Notes under the pieces: generated by a model
Databases searched by the model: none
The model's input: only the letters and a program-made list of their open reading frames with translations
Told to the model about the DNA's origin: nothing
Shown: positions 42,111-50,333 of the stretch, piece by piece
Layout: the number at the start of each line of letters is the position of its first letter
Numbering within the stretch: position 1 is the first letter of the stretch
Position numbers and translations under genes: made by a program
Source: Candidatus Pelagibacter communis
GTDB taxonomy: Bacteria; Pseudomonadota; Alphaproteobacteria; Pelagibacterales; Pelagibacteraceae
Length of the DNA: 64,000 bases
Assembly (NCBI GenBank): GCA_001179885.1
Contig: CVSD01000004.1
Span: forward strand, 51,531 to 115,530
Reading direction: 5' to 3'

Positions 42111-43556
42111 ATGGATAAAACATATTTTATAAGTCAATCTACTTCATTAACATTAGTAATAATCGTTAGTTTAGTATTTTTAATGTTTGGGCTTTACCAC
42201 TCTAAAAAATATCAAGGATTAAATAATTACCTTACTGCTAACAGAAACATTGGATTATTTTCATTAACAACAAGCTTAACAGCATCAGCCTTAGGAGCTT
42301 GGATTTTATTTGGTCCAGTATCTGCTTCAACGTGGGGAGGGCTAGGTGCAATTATAGGTTATTCATTAGGTACTGCTTTTCCAATGTTCTTTTTTATTTT
42401 TTTAGGAAAAAAAATTAGAAAAGACTTTCCAAAAGGTTCAACTTTAATTGAATTTTTAAGAAAAAAATTTGGAAAAAGTTTATTTAGACTAATTTTATTA
42501 ATGACAATATTTTATATGTTTATATTTCTATGTGCCGAAGTAACTGCTGTAGCAGTTTTAATTAATTATATTTCTGGGACAGAACTTTGGGTTACAGCAT
42601 TAATTGTTTTAATGAGCACATTAATTTATACTTTATATGGAGGTTTAAGGGTTTCTATATTTACTGACAATATTCAAATGATTGTTATCGGAATTTTATT
42701 ATTAATTTCTTTTATTTATTTAAATAAAACAATAGGAACAGATTTTTCTTTTGATTTTATTAAAAAGAATAACCCTGAACTTTTAAGTAGCTCTTATCTA
42801 CCTGGGTATACAGCTGGCTTAACTTTTTTTATTGCAGTTGCGGCAACAAATTTATTTCATCAAGGTAATTGGCAGCGTATTTATGCTGCCAAAAATTTTG
42901 ATATTTTAAAAAAGAGTTTAATCTTGTCTTTTTTGATAATAATTCCAATTGTTTTTTTTATGGGATTTTCGGGTTTAGTAGCTTATTCCATAGACTCTAC
43001 AATTAGACCTGATCTTGGTTTTTTTTCTTTACTGCTTAAAGATCAAACTATTTTTCTATCTTTAATGGTGGTTATTCTTGGTCTAGCATTAACTATTTCA
43101 ACTATTGATACATTGATTAATGCTATTTCAAGCTTAATCGTAGTAGATGGAAAAGCCACATTTAAATTTAAAAATAAAGTTAATTATTTGAATTTTTCAA
43201 AATATATAATTGTTATTTTGTCTTTAATATCGTTTTTTGTTGCATCTAAAGGATTTGATATCTTATATTTATTTTTATTAGCTGATTTATTTTGTTGTGC
43301 GTTTGTTTTGACTGTTTTTTATAGTTTTTATAATAAAAAAATTAATGAAAACGCAGCTTACTTTTCTATTCTAATAGGATTAATTGGAGGTTTTTTACTG
43401 TTTCCTGCTCCTGATTTTTCAAAAAGTTTGTTAGTTGGAATTTTAATTCCTAAGGACTTATTTCTTTCTTTTATACCACAATCTTTATTATTTTTGTCAT
43501 TTGTGGTTGCAACTTTTTTACCGTTATTAGTTTTAAAGGCTAAAAAGCAACAATAA
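42111..43556 (+). CDS. thiV: Sodium:solute symporter, ThiV-like
   Basis: 481-residue inner-membrane protein of the SSS family with about 13 hydrophobic helices. Typical are LTANRNIGLFSLTTSLTASALG near residue 42 (sodium site region; shown by its ends here as LTANRNIG), YTLYGGLRVSIFTD near 178, and AATNLFHQGNWQRIYAAKN near 244. The gene lies directly behind a TPP riboswitch. In SAR11 such a symporter was named ThiV and proposed to take up HMP-type pyrimidine. Function rests on family and riboswitch context. Confidence 0.88.
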   Translation: MDKTYFISQSTSLTLVIIVSLVFLMFGLYHSKKYQGLNNYLTANRNIGLFSLTTSLTASALGAWILFGPVSASTWGGLGAIIGYSLGTAFPMFFFIFLGKKIRKDFPKGSTLIEFLRKKFGKSLFRLILLMTIFYMFIFLCAEVTAVAVLINYISGTELWVTALIVLMSTLIYTLYGGLRVSIFTDNIQMIVIGILLLISFIYLNKTIGTDFSFDFIKKNNPELLSSSYLPGYTAGLTFFIAVAATNLFHQGNWQRIYAAKNFDILKKSLILSFLIIIPIVFFMGFSGLVAYSIDSTIRPDLGFFSLLLKDQTIFLSLMVVILGLALTISTIDTLINAISSLIVVDGKATFKFKNKVNYLNFSKYIIVILSLISFFVASKGFDILYLFLLADLFCCAFVLTVFYSFYNKKINENAAYFSILIGLIGGFLLFPAPDFSKSLLVGILIPKDLFLSFIPQSLLFLSFVVATFLPLLVLKAKKQQ

Positions 43557-43601
43557 TACTCGATTGTATTAAAGGAATTAATAGTTATATATCTGTCTCA
43601 A

Positions 43602-44537
43602 ATGTCAGATAATCAAATAGTAATTAGTTCTCTTTCAAAAGTTTATGATAATGGTTTCAACGCACTTAAGAACATAAATTTAAATATTAAAAAAGGAGAA
43701 ATTTTCGCAATGCTTGGACCAAATGGTGCCGGCAAGACAACTTTAATAAGTATTATTTGTGGAATTGTAACACCATCCTCTGGAAAAGTTACTGTCGATA
43801 ATTACAACATAATTGATGATTACAGAGAAACACGGTCTAGGATTGGTTTAGTCCCTCAAGAATTAACTTTGGAACAATTCGAGACAGTATTTAATAATGT
43901 TTCTTACTCAAGAGGTTTATATGGAAAAAAACCTGACCCAATGCATATAGAAAAAATTTTAAAACAATTAAGTTTGTGGGATAAAAAAGATTTAAGATTA
44001 CGTCAGCTATCAGGTGGAATGAAAAGAAGAGTTTTAATCGCAAAAGCATTATCTCATGAACCTACAATTCTTTTTTTAGATGAACCAACAGCAGGGGTTG
44101 ATGTCGAGTTAAGACAAGATATGTGGAGAATTGTAGAAGATTTAAGAAAAACTGGAGTTACAATAATTTTAACCACTCATTACATTGAAGAAGCTGAAGC
44201 TATAGCTGATAGAGTGGGCGTTATAAATCAAGGTGAAATTATAGTTGTTGATCAAACAGAAGAATTATTAAAAAAAATGGGACATAAAAAACTAACAGTT
44301 GAACTTCAAGAGAAAGTCTTAGAAATACCAAAATCACTAGATAAACATAATTTAGTATTAGGCTCAAATAGAATGTCAGTAGATTATATTTATAATGTAC
44401 AAGCAAAACAAACTGGAATTACAAATTTATTACAAGATTTAAAAGACTCAGGTTTTAAATTAAAAGATTTAAAGACAGAACAAAGCACTTTAGAAAAAAT
44501 ATTTGTAAGCTTAGTAAATGAAAAAAATGAAAATTAA
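43602..44537 (+). CDS. ABC-2 type exporter ATPase (YadG-like)
   Basis: 311 residues: one ABC domain plus a C-terminal extension of about 90. Walker A GPNGAGKTT near residue 38, signature LSGGMKRRVLIAKAL near 137, Walker B LFLDEPTAGVD near 157. Lengths of this protein and the permease match E. coli YadG/YadH. Substrate unknown; the family exports lipids, drugs or polysaccharides. The stop overlaps the permease start by 20 bases. Confidence 0.88.
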   Translation: MSDNQIVISSLSKVYDNGFNALKNINLNIKKGEIFAMLGPNGAGKTTLISIICGIVTPSSGKVTVDNYNIIDDYRETRSRIGLVPQELTLEQFETVFNNVSYSRGLYGKKPDPMHIEKILKQLSLWDKKDLRLRQLSGGMKRRVLIAKALSHEPTILFLDEPTAGVDVELRQDMWRIVEDLRKTGVTIILTTHYIEEAEAIADRVGVINQGEIIVVDQTEELLKKMGHKKLTVELQEKVLEIPKSLDKHNLVLGSNRMSVDYIYNVQAKQTGITNLLQDLKDSGFKLKDLKTEQSTLEKIFVSLVNEKNEN

Positions 44538-45294
44538 TTTTTATGCATTAAAAGCGATTTATTTGCATGAGATGGATCGATTTAGAAGAACATTAACCCA
44601 ATCTTTGTTGTCTCCAGTGCTATCCACCTCTTTATACTTTGTAGTTTTTGGATCAGTTATTGGAGGGTATGTTGAAAATATTGATGGTATTAGTTATGGA
44701 TCGTATATAGTGCCAGGTCTATTGATGTTAACATTGTTAACACAATCAATAAGTAATACATCATTTGGTATTTTTTTTCCTAAATTTAATGGAACAATTT
44801 ATGAAATTTTAGCAGCACCAATCTCAACTTTAGAGGTTGTTTTAGCATTTGTGGGTGCTGGCGCCACTAAGACCTTAATAGTTGGTGTTGTGATATTTAT
44901 TACTTCTCTATTCTTTGTTGAGGTGCAAGTAAAATACCCATTATTGATGATTTTCCTTCTTGTTTTAGTTGCTTTTACTTTTGCACTGTTTGGTTTTTTA
45001 ATTGGTTTAATGAGCTCAAATTTTGAGCAAATGTCCATTATTCCAACACTTGTGATAACACCGATGGTATTTTTAGGAGGTAGCTTATATTCATTAGATA
45101 TGCTGCCTAGTTTCTGGCAAACAGTTACATATTTTAATCCAGTTGTTTATTTGATTAATGGATTAAGATTCTCCTTTTATGGTATTTCTGACTTTAATAT
45201 ATGGATAAGTATTGGGTCAATGTTACTATTTTTAGGTATTTGCGTGTCAGTTGTTACAATATTACTTAAAAAAGGGTATAATATTAAAGCTTAG
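44518..45294 (+). CDS. ABC-2 type exporter permease (YadH-like)
   Basis: 258 residues with six hydrophobic helices and the ABC2_membrane pattern: ATPase-coupling region HEMDRFRRTLTQSLLSPVLS near residue 18 (ends cited as HEMDRFRRT), TPMVFLGGSLYSLDMLP near 181. Forms a homodimer with the preceding ATPase. The start at 44518 overlaps the ATPase gene; a second Met three codons later would also work. Confidence 0.87.
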   Translation: MKKMKINFYALKAIYLHEMDRFRRTLTQSLLSPVLSTSLYFVVFGSVIGGYVENIDGISYGSYIVPGLLMLTLLTQSISNTSFGIFFPKFNGTIYEILAAPISTLEVVLAFVGAGATKTLIVGVVIFITSLFFVEVQVKYPLLMIFLLVLVAFTFALFGFLIGLMSSNFEQMSIIPTLVITPMVFLGGSLYSLDMLPSFWQTVTYFNPVVYLINGLRFSFYGISDFNIWISIGSMLLFLGICVSVVTILLKKGYNIKA

Positions 45295-45435
45295 TTATAG
45301 TGTTGCTAAAATGCAACAATATTAAAAAAATTGACCATTTTTTAAGGTAAATCTGATAGAATCATTGAAAACAGGCCTTTTTGTCGTATAAGGTAATTTA
45401 TTATTAATTAATTAATATAACTAATAAGGTAAAGT

Positions 45436-46056
45436 ATGAAAAAGATAGTAACGGTATTTTTTGCTACATTATTTTTATCAACTTCTGCTATCGCTGGCGG
45501 AACGATTGGAATAAAATACGGAACTGGAGATTTAACATCTACATCCAGTGTACCAAACGATACGAATACAACTAAAAGCGCTGATAGCGAATACGGCGCA
45601 ATTTTTGCTGAGTTCAACCTACCAAATGTTCCATTAGCTTTAGGAGTTGAGTACATTCCATTGGAAGCAGTAGTTGGTGTTGATGGTTCAAAAACTGACT
45701 CACACTTAGAGTTAAGCGATCATACAACTATTTATGCTCAAGCATCTAAAGAGATGGATAACGGTGGTTCAATTTATGCAAAAATCGGTTATTCAACAGC
45801 AGATATATCAAAAGTAACTGCAAACTATGATGCGACAGCAGCTAGTTCTCCTGCAAGCGAATTAGAAGGAACAATGGTTGGCTTAGGAGTACAAACAGCT
45901 GAAGGACCATTAGGATTAGTTGCTAGATTTGAAGCAACACTCACAGAGTACGATGATGTTTCTGTTACAACAACTGAAAATGGTATTTCTGAAACGAAGA
46001 CTGCTAAAGATACTGAATTAACAACATTCACTATATCTATAGCTAAATCGTTTTAA
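45436..46056 (+). CDS. Outer-membrane beta-barrel candidate
   Basis: 206 residues with a Sec signal (MKKIVTVFFATLFLSTSAIA) and a mature part of alternating hydrophobic strands ending in phenylalanine (SIAKSF), the C-terminal signature of outer-membrane barrels. No defined family recognised; size suggests an eight-stranded barrel. Sequence shows acidic, serine/threonine-rich loops and no cysteines. Codon use is more regular than neighbours, and a strong terminator follows, suggesting high expression. Confidence 0.75.
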   Translation: MKKIVTVFFATLFLSTSAIAGGTIGIKYGTGDLTSTSSVPNDTNTTKSADSEYGAIFAEFNLPNVPLALGVEYIPLEAVVGVDGSKTDSHLELSDHTTIYAQASKEMDNGGSIYAKIGYSTADISKVTANYDATAASSPASELEGTMVGLGVQTAEGPLGLVARFEATLTEYDDVSVTTTENGISETKTAKDTELTTFTISIAKSF

Positions 46057-46077
46057 TAATTTATTAAATTAAATTTT

Positions 46078-46111
46078 AAAGCCCCACAATTTATTTGTGG
46101 GGCTTTTTTTT
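46078..46111 (+). terminator. Rho-independent terminator
   Basis: AAAGCCCCACAA pairs with TTGTGGGGCTTT around a five-base loop and is followed by a run of eight T. It ends the outer-membrane protein gene transcript; on the other strand it can also end the convergent polysaccharide genes because an A-run precedes it. Confidence 0.9.
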
Positions 46112-46785
46112 TATTTCTTAATAAGGTTTTTATAATTTTCTAAATTGTCAACGGTATACCATCTCTTTGGCTTGATATCAGAAACATATAATTGATTTAC
46201 TCTAATTAATCTTTTCCATAAAATGTTAAAGTCTTCAGTTTTTTTAATTCTATCGTTAATTTTTTTTGGATTTAGAACTTGAATACCTGTACAGTAGATA
46301 TCAGATTTAGTGTTTCTAGAAAGTTTTTTAATAATATTTTTTTTTCTAAAAATATAATCGCCCACTAGTCCTTCGACAGGTTTTGTTGGAATTATCATAC
46401 ATAATGGTTGACCTTTTTTATAATAGTCTTTTTCAATTTTTTTGAAATTAATATTTGTTACATTATCACAAGTTAAAACATAAATAGGATAGTCGAATGT
46501 CCTAAATATAGAATTAAAAATCCACCAGGAATTACCTTTTTTATCAGTATTAATTATTGAAGAAACTTTTTCCTCAATTAAATGTTTAGCTAGAATAGGT
46601 CCTTTATAACCTACTGAAATATGAATGTGATCGATATATTTTTTAAGTTTTCTTATACCACTAGCAATTAAAGATGATTGTTTAAACTTCACTAAACCTT
46701 TTGGAATTTTTTTTGTAAGGGGCATTAGTCTGGTTCCACGTCCAGCTGCCATTATGAATGCATTATTAATCTTTTTATAAGTCAT
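46111..46785 (-). CDS. Sugar/phosphocholine nucleotidyltransferase-like protein
   Basis: 224 residues of the NTP_transferase family. N-terminal AFIMAAGRGTRLMPLTKKIPK is the nucleotide-binding loop, with metal-binding aspartate in VLTCDNVTNINF near residue 107. The product activates a sugar or small alcohol as NDP- or CDP-derivative for surface polysaccharide. It overlaps the upstream epimerase/dehydratase gene by 11 bases, so the two are one unit. Confidence 0.85.
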   Translation of the reverse strand: MTYKKINNAFIMAAGRGTRLMPLTKKIPKGLVKFKQSSLIASGIRKLKKYIDHIHISVGYKGPILAKHLIEEKVSSIINTDKKGNSWWIFNSIFRTFDYPIYVLTCDNVTNINFKKIEKDYYKKGQPLCMIIPTKPVEGLVGDYIFRKKNIIKKLSRNTKSDIYCTGIQVLNPKKINDRIKKTEDFNILWKRLIRVNQLYVSDIKPKRWYTVDNLENYKNLIKK

Positions 46786-47728
46786 TAGATTTAAGGCCGA
46801 ATTGAATTATCTTTTCAATTTCAGACTCTGATAATCTTTTTGCATTTTGTGATGATACTATTTTTTTTAATGGTTTTTTAGATATTTCATTAAAATCAAT
46901 GACAAAATATTTTTTATTTTTAATTTTCATTTCTTTTGCATATTTTAATTCATCTTCACCTATAAGGAATTCATCCAATCTATCACCTTTTCTTGATTGA
47001 ATTATCTTGTATTTTCCACCAAATTTTTTTATCCAAACTTTTAATATTTCTATCATTTTTGCAGATTTCATTTCGCTAGAGAGTATTTTGCTGTTAAGCT
47101 TATCTTTATATTTGAGAGCTTGGTCAATTAAACTCACTGCTTCATCAACTGAGAAAAAAAATCTTCTCATATATGGTCCAGTAGTTAAGATTGTTTTATT
47201 TTTTTTAAACATTTGTTTCCAAATAGGTAAAACTGAACCTGTCGACCATGTTACATTTCCATATCTTACACAAACAAATTTAGTTTTACTGTAAGATTTC
47301 ACTGATGAAAAAAGTCTTTCCATGCAAGACTTGCTTAATCCATATATATTCTTAATAGGTGGTGATGCTTTATCAGTGGAAACACCAATCACAGTTGGAA
47401 CTTTTTTATTAATACATGCTCTAACGACATTAGTTGAACCAAGAATATTTATGTCTATACACTCAAATGGAAATTTTTCAGAAAGATCCACAAACTTTGT
47501 TGCTGCTGCATGAATAACTATATCTGGTTTAGTATAATTTAAACAGTCATTAACTGACTCTATATTCGAAACATCTAAGGGAACCACTTCACAATTAGTT
47601 AAACGTTTAATTAAAAAATTTTGTTTATTATTTCTTGCACCAAGAAAAACTTTATATTTTTTCTTATAAAAACTAGCTAAATTTCTTCCAAGATAGCCTG
47701 TACCACCTGTAATTAGAATTTTTTTCAT
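46775..47728 (-). CDS. NAD-dependent sugar epimerase/dehydratase (CapD/PseB type)
   Basis: 317-residue extended SDR enzyme. Rossmann motif GGTGYLGRNLASFY near residue 7, catalytic region STDKASPPIKNIYGLSKSCME near 121 (YxxxK pair at YGLSK), and VRYGNVTWSTGSVLPIW near 156, characteristic of UDP-GlcNAc 4,6-dehydratase/5-epimerases. Feeds the nucleotidyltransferase and nearby glycosyltransferase in making a surface glycan. Divergent from the next gene. Confidence 0.87.
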   Translation of the reverse strand: MKKILITGGTGYLGRNLASFYKKKYKVFLGARNNKQNFLIKRLTNCEVVPLDVSNIESVNDCLNYTKPDIVIHAAATKFVDLSEKFPFECIDINILGSTNVVRACINKKVPTVIGVSTDKASPPIKNIYGLSKSCMERLFSSVKSYSKTKFVCVRYGNVTWSTGSVLPIWKQMFKKNKTILTTGPYMRRFFFSVDEAVSLIDQALKYKDKLNSKILSSEMKSAKMIEILKVWIKKFGGKYKIIQSRKGDRLDEFLIGEDELKYAKEMKIKNKKYFVIDFNEISKKPLKKIVSSQNAKRLSESEIEKIIQFGLKSNDL

Positions 47729-47769
47729 TATTAAAAACTTTAAATTTGTTTATAAGATTAAAATATACA

Positions 47770-48690
47770 ATGTCTATAGTAATTCACATCCCTTTTTACA
47801 ATCCAAATCCTGAAAAAAAAGAAGGTTATAGAAAATTAAGACGATTAGATTATCTTCAAGAGAATATTCGAAATTTAAAAAAACTTTCACTCAAAACCGA
47901 CATTTTTGTGCATACACACAATGATTTTTTAATTGATAAAAAATTAGAAGCTAAAATAATTCATCACAACATAAATAATTTTGATTTAAATAAAGGATAT
48001 TTAACTTGGTTATCTAGATCATTAATGGAAAAACAAAAAGATAATTATGATTATTATATGTATTTAGAACATGATATAAAATTTTCAGAGAACAATCTAC
48101 AATACTGGTTAAAATATCAGGATTCTCTAGCTAAAAAAAGGTTTCACTTAGGTTTTTTTATTTATGAAATGAATAACTCAAATAATCAAAAACTTAGCAT
48201 ACATATCTCAAAAAAATTAGATAAATTTATTAATATAGATAATCAAAATTTTATTGTGAATGATTTAGAAAACTATTGTTGCTTCTGGCTCTATACAAGA
48301 AAACAATTTAAAACTTTTTTAAAATCAAAGTGGTGGTCATTTAAAAAAAGATCACATAACTTTAGACATAATTACGGTGTCACAGAGAGATCATCAATAG
48401 GTTTTCATGCTTTTAGTATGAATTATTTTAAGGCAACCCTAATCCCTGAAAAAAACAATCAGCCACACCCAGATTCTTTTATTGAACATATAACAAATAA
48501 TTATTATGAAAAATTTCCTGGGTTAAAAAAAGAAGATTATTTTGATATTAGAGGGGCTTGCAAGTTTCAAATTAATGAAATTATTGTTGATTCAAAAAAC
48601 AAGAAAAAGATAAATGATAATTTTATTTTAAAAAAATTAATTAGAAATTTTTTGTGGAAATTTAGATTTATTACAAAAAAATTTAACTGA
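47770..48690 (+). CDS. Putative glycosyltransferase-like protein
   Basis: About 306 residues from the ATG at 47770; an upstream TTG at 47746 is in frame but less likely. No family is certain. The N-terminal strand SIVIHIPFYNP, the segment YYMYLEHDIKFSENN with an acidic D-x-K/E-H-D type motif near residue 101, and GFHAFSMNYF later suggest a GT-A-like glycosyltransferase. Context with sugar-activating enzymes supports this. No membrane helix. Ends inside a terminator hairpin. Confidence 0.6.
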   Translation: MSIVIHIPFYNPNPEKKEGYRKLRRLDYLQENIRNLKKLSLKTDIFVHTHNDFLIDKKLEAKIIHHNINNFDLNKGYLTWLSRSLMEKQKDNYDYYMYLEHDIKFSENNLQYWLKYQDSLAKKRFHLGFFIYEMNNSNNQKLSIHISKKLDKFINIDNQNFIVNDLENYCCFWLYTRKQFKTFLKSKWWSFKKRSHNFRHNYGVTERSSIGFHAFSMNYFKATLIPEKNNQPHPDSFIEHITNNYYEKFPGLKKEDYFDIRGACKFQINEIIVDSKNKKKINDNFILKKLIRNFLWKFRFITKKFN

Positions 48691-48710
48691 CCCATAAATG
48701 GGTCAGTTAA
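48683..48710. terminator. Bidirectional hairpin between convergent genes
   Basis: TTAACTGACCCAT and ATGGGTCAGTTAA form a 13-base perfect stem with a two-base loop. The glycosyltransferase stop codon at 48688-48690 is inside the stem. It lies 28 bases beyond the aceA stop on the other strand. T-runs are weak on both sides. Confidence 0.7.
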
Positions 48711-48738
48711 TTACTAATACACAAGAGGAATTGTTTTA

Positions 48739-50013
48739 TTAGAACTGTTCTGACTCTGTTGAGCCATCCATTGCTGTCGTTGAACTTTTTCCACTACTGA
48801 TCGTGTTTGATACAGCATCGAAATAAGAGGTACCAACTTCTCTTTGATGTTTTACACTTGTGTAACCATCTTTTTCACGAGCAAATTCTTGTTGTTGTAT
48901 TCTTGAATATGCAGCCATGCCTTCTTTCTTATATTTTTCCGCTAATTCAAAAATTGCAATATTTTGAGTATGAAATCCTGCTAATGTAATAAATTGGAAT
49001 TTATAGCCCATTTTACTTATCTCTTGTTGGAAAGAAGCAATTTCACTATCAGATAAATGTTTTTTCCAATTAAAAGAAGGTGAACAATTGTAGGCCAAAA
49101 GTTTACCTGGAAATTTTTCATGAATTGCATCAGCAAATTTTTTTGCCTCCTCTAAATTAGGTGTAGCTGTTTCGCACCAAATTAAATCTGAATAAGGAGC
49201 GTAAGCTAAACCTCTCGATATAGCTTGATCAATACCAGCCTTCACATAATAGAAACCTTCTGGAGATCTTTCACCTGTTAAAAAAGTTTTGTCATTTTCA
49301 TCATGATCATTAGTAATCAATTTTGCAGCATTTGCATCTGTTCTTGCTAAAATTATTAAAGGAACATCAGCAATATCAGCAGCTAATCTTGCAGCCTTTA
49401 AATTTTTAATCATTGTACTTGTTGGTACCAATACTTTTCCTCCCATATGACCACATTTTTTTTCACTTGCTAATTGATCTTCAAAATGAACACCAGCAGC
49501 CCCAGCTTTAATAAATTTTTTTGCAAGTTCAAAAACATTTAATGGACCACCAAAGCCTGCTTCACCGTCTGCAATAATAGGTAACATATAATCAACTTTG
49601 TTTTCTTCTTTCATGTCACCATCAATCACTTCCATATGTTGAATTTGATCCGCTCTGACTAATGCATTATTCATTGACTCAACTAATTTAGGTGCACTAT
49701 CATAAGGGTATAAAGATTGATCAGGATACATTTCACCAGCACTATTTGCATCAGCTGCTACCTGCCAACCACTTAGATAAATCGCTTTTAATCCAGCTTT
49801 TGCATGCTGAACAGCATGATTACCAGAAAGAGATCCAAGTGTGTTAACATAAGGTTCTGAATTTAGTAAATTCCATAGTTTTTTTGATTGTTGTTTACAT
49901 AAAGAGTATTCAATTTTTAATGAGCCTCTTAATCTTTCAACATCCTCAGGTTTATAATCTCTCTTAATACCAGCAAATCTTTTTAAGTCGTATGAGATAT
50001 TCTCTGCACTCAT
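48739..50013 (-). CDS. aceA: Isocitrate lyase
   Basis: Splits isocitrate to glyoxylate and succinate, first step of the glyoxylate shunt. 424 residues. The catalytic loop is [14 protein letters not shown] near residue 191, with [22 protein letters not shown] near 77 (beginning [10 protein letters not shown]) and [12 protein letters not shown] near 313. Good ribosome binding site (AAAGGA). No malate synthase is present in this window. Upstream lie a 53-codon ORF in the same orientation and a divergent regulator with a repeated operator, so expression is probably controlled there. Confidence 0.96.
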   Translation of the reverse strand: MSAENISYDLKRFAGIKRDYKPEDVERLRGSLKIEYSLCKQQSKKLWNLLNSEPYVNTLGSLSGNHAVQHAKAGLKAIYLSGWQVAADANSAGEMYPDQSLYPYDSAPKLVESMNNALVRADQIQHMEVIDGDMKEENKVDYMLPIIADGEAGFGGPLNVFELAKKFIKAGAAGVHFEDQLASEKKCGHMGGKVLVPTSTMIKNLKAARLAADIADVPLIILARTDANAAKLITNDHDENDKTFLTGERSPEGFYYVKAGIDQAISRGLAYAPYSDLIWCETATPNLEEAKKFADAIHEKFPGKLLAYNCSPSFNWKKHLSDSEIASFQQEISKMGYKFQFITLAGFHTQNIAIFELAEKYKKEGMAAYSRIQQQEFAREKDGYTSVKHQREVGTSYFDAVSNTISSGKSSTTAMDGSTESEQF

Positions 50014-50060
50014 TTTTATCCTTTTTTTTATTTATATGAATTAAATAGAACGAATTAGAA

Positions 50061-50222
50061 TTAGTTAGAGTCGTTAAGGGTCTCAACTAGATCTTTCATT
50101 CCACTTGAACCCCAATCACAATGATCATCTCTCATGTAGATCCCCCTACTATTGTGCTTAGCTAGATCCTCATGCTTTATGATTTGAGCCTCATTTTCAC
50201 TGTTTTTTAATTTTTCGTCCAT
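50061..50222 (-). CDS. 53-residue ORF upstream of aceA
   Basis: An uninterrupted frame MDEKLKNSENEAQIIKHEDL through to a C-terminal part with RGIYMRDDHCDWGSSGM and ending DSN. It is more diverse in amino-acid use than random AT-rich reading would give, with one cysteine and two tryptophan/aspartate-rich turns. The ATG lies just inside the operator array and the stop is 47 bases before aceA, in the same direction, so a shared transcript is likely. No clear ribosome binding site. Possibly a small regulator or leader peptide; function unknown. Confidence 0.5.
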   Translation of the reverse strand: MDEKLKNSENEAQIIKHEDLAKHNSRGIYMRDDHCDWGSSGMKDLVETLNDSN

Positions 50223-50324
50223 GTAAATCTTTTAATTTACAAGATTTACAAAATCTATAAAAAAGGTAAAAAAGCTTGTAAACTAAAGAAAAAAAGTGTA
50301 AAAATAAATTTACAAAATTTACAA
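50223..50324. promoter_or_regulatory. Array of TTTACAA operator-like repeats between aceA and the regulator
   Basis: TTTACAA occurs at 50236-50242, 50245-50251, 50309-50315 and 50318-50324, and its complement TTGTAAA at 50276-50282; a partial GTAAAT is at 50223-50228. The two direct pairs have the same nine-base period. RamB-type regulators related to the divergent gene bind similar A/T-rich GCAAA-containing sites in Corynebacterium, so these are probably sites for the adjacent regulator acting on itself and on aceA. Confidence 0.65.
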
Positions 50325-50333
50325 ATAGAAAAT

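Noticed and set aside
45301..45318. Inverted repeat TGTTGC/GCAACA after the ABC-2 permease as a terminator
   Set aside because: Only six base pairs and followed by A rather than T residues; it may be chance.
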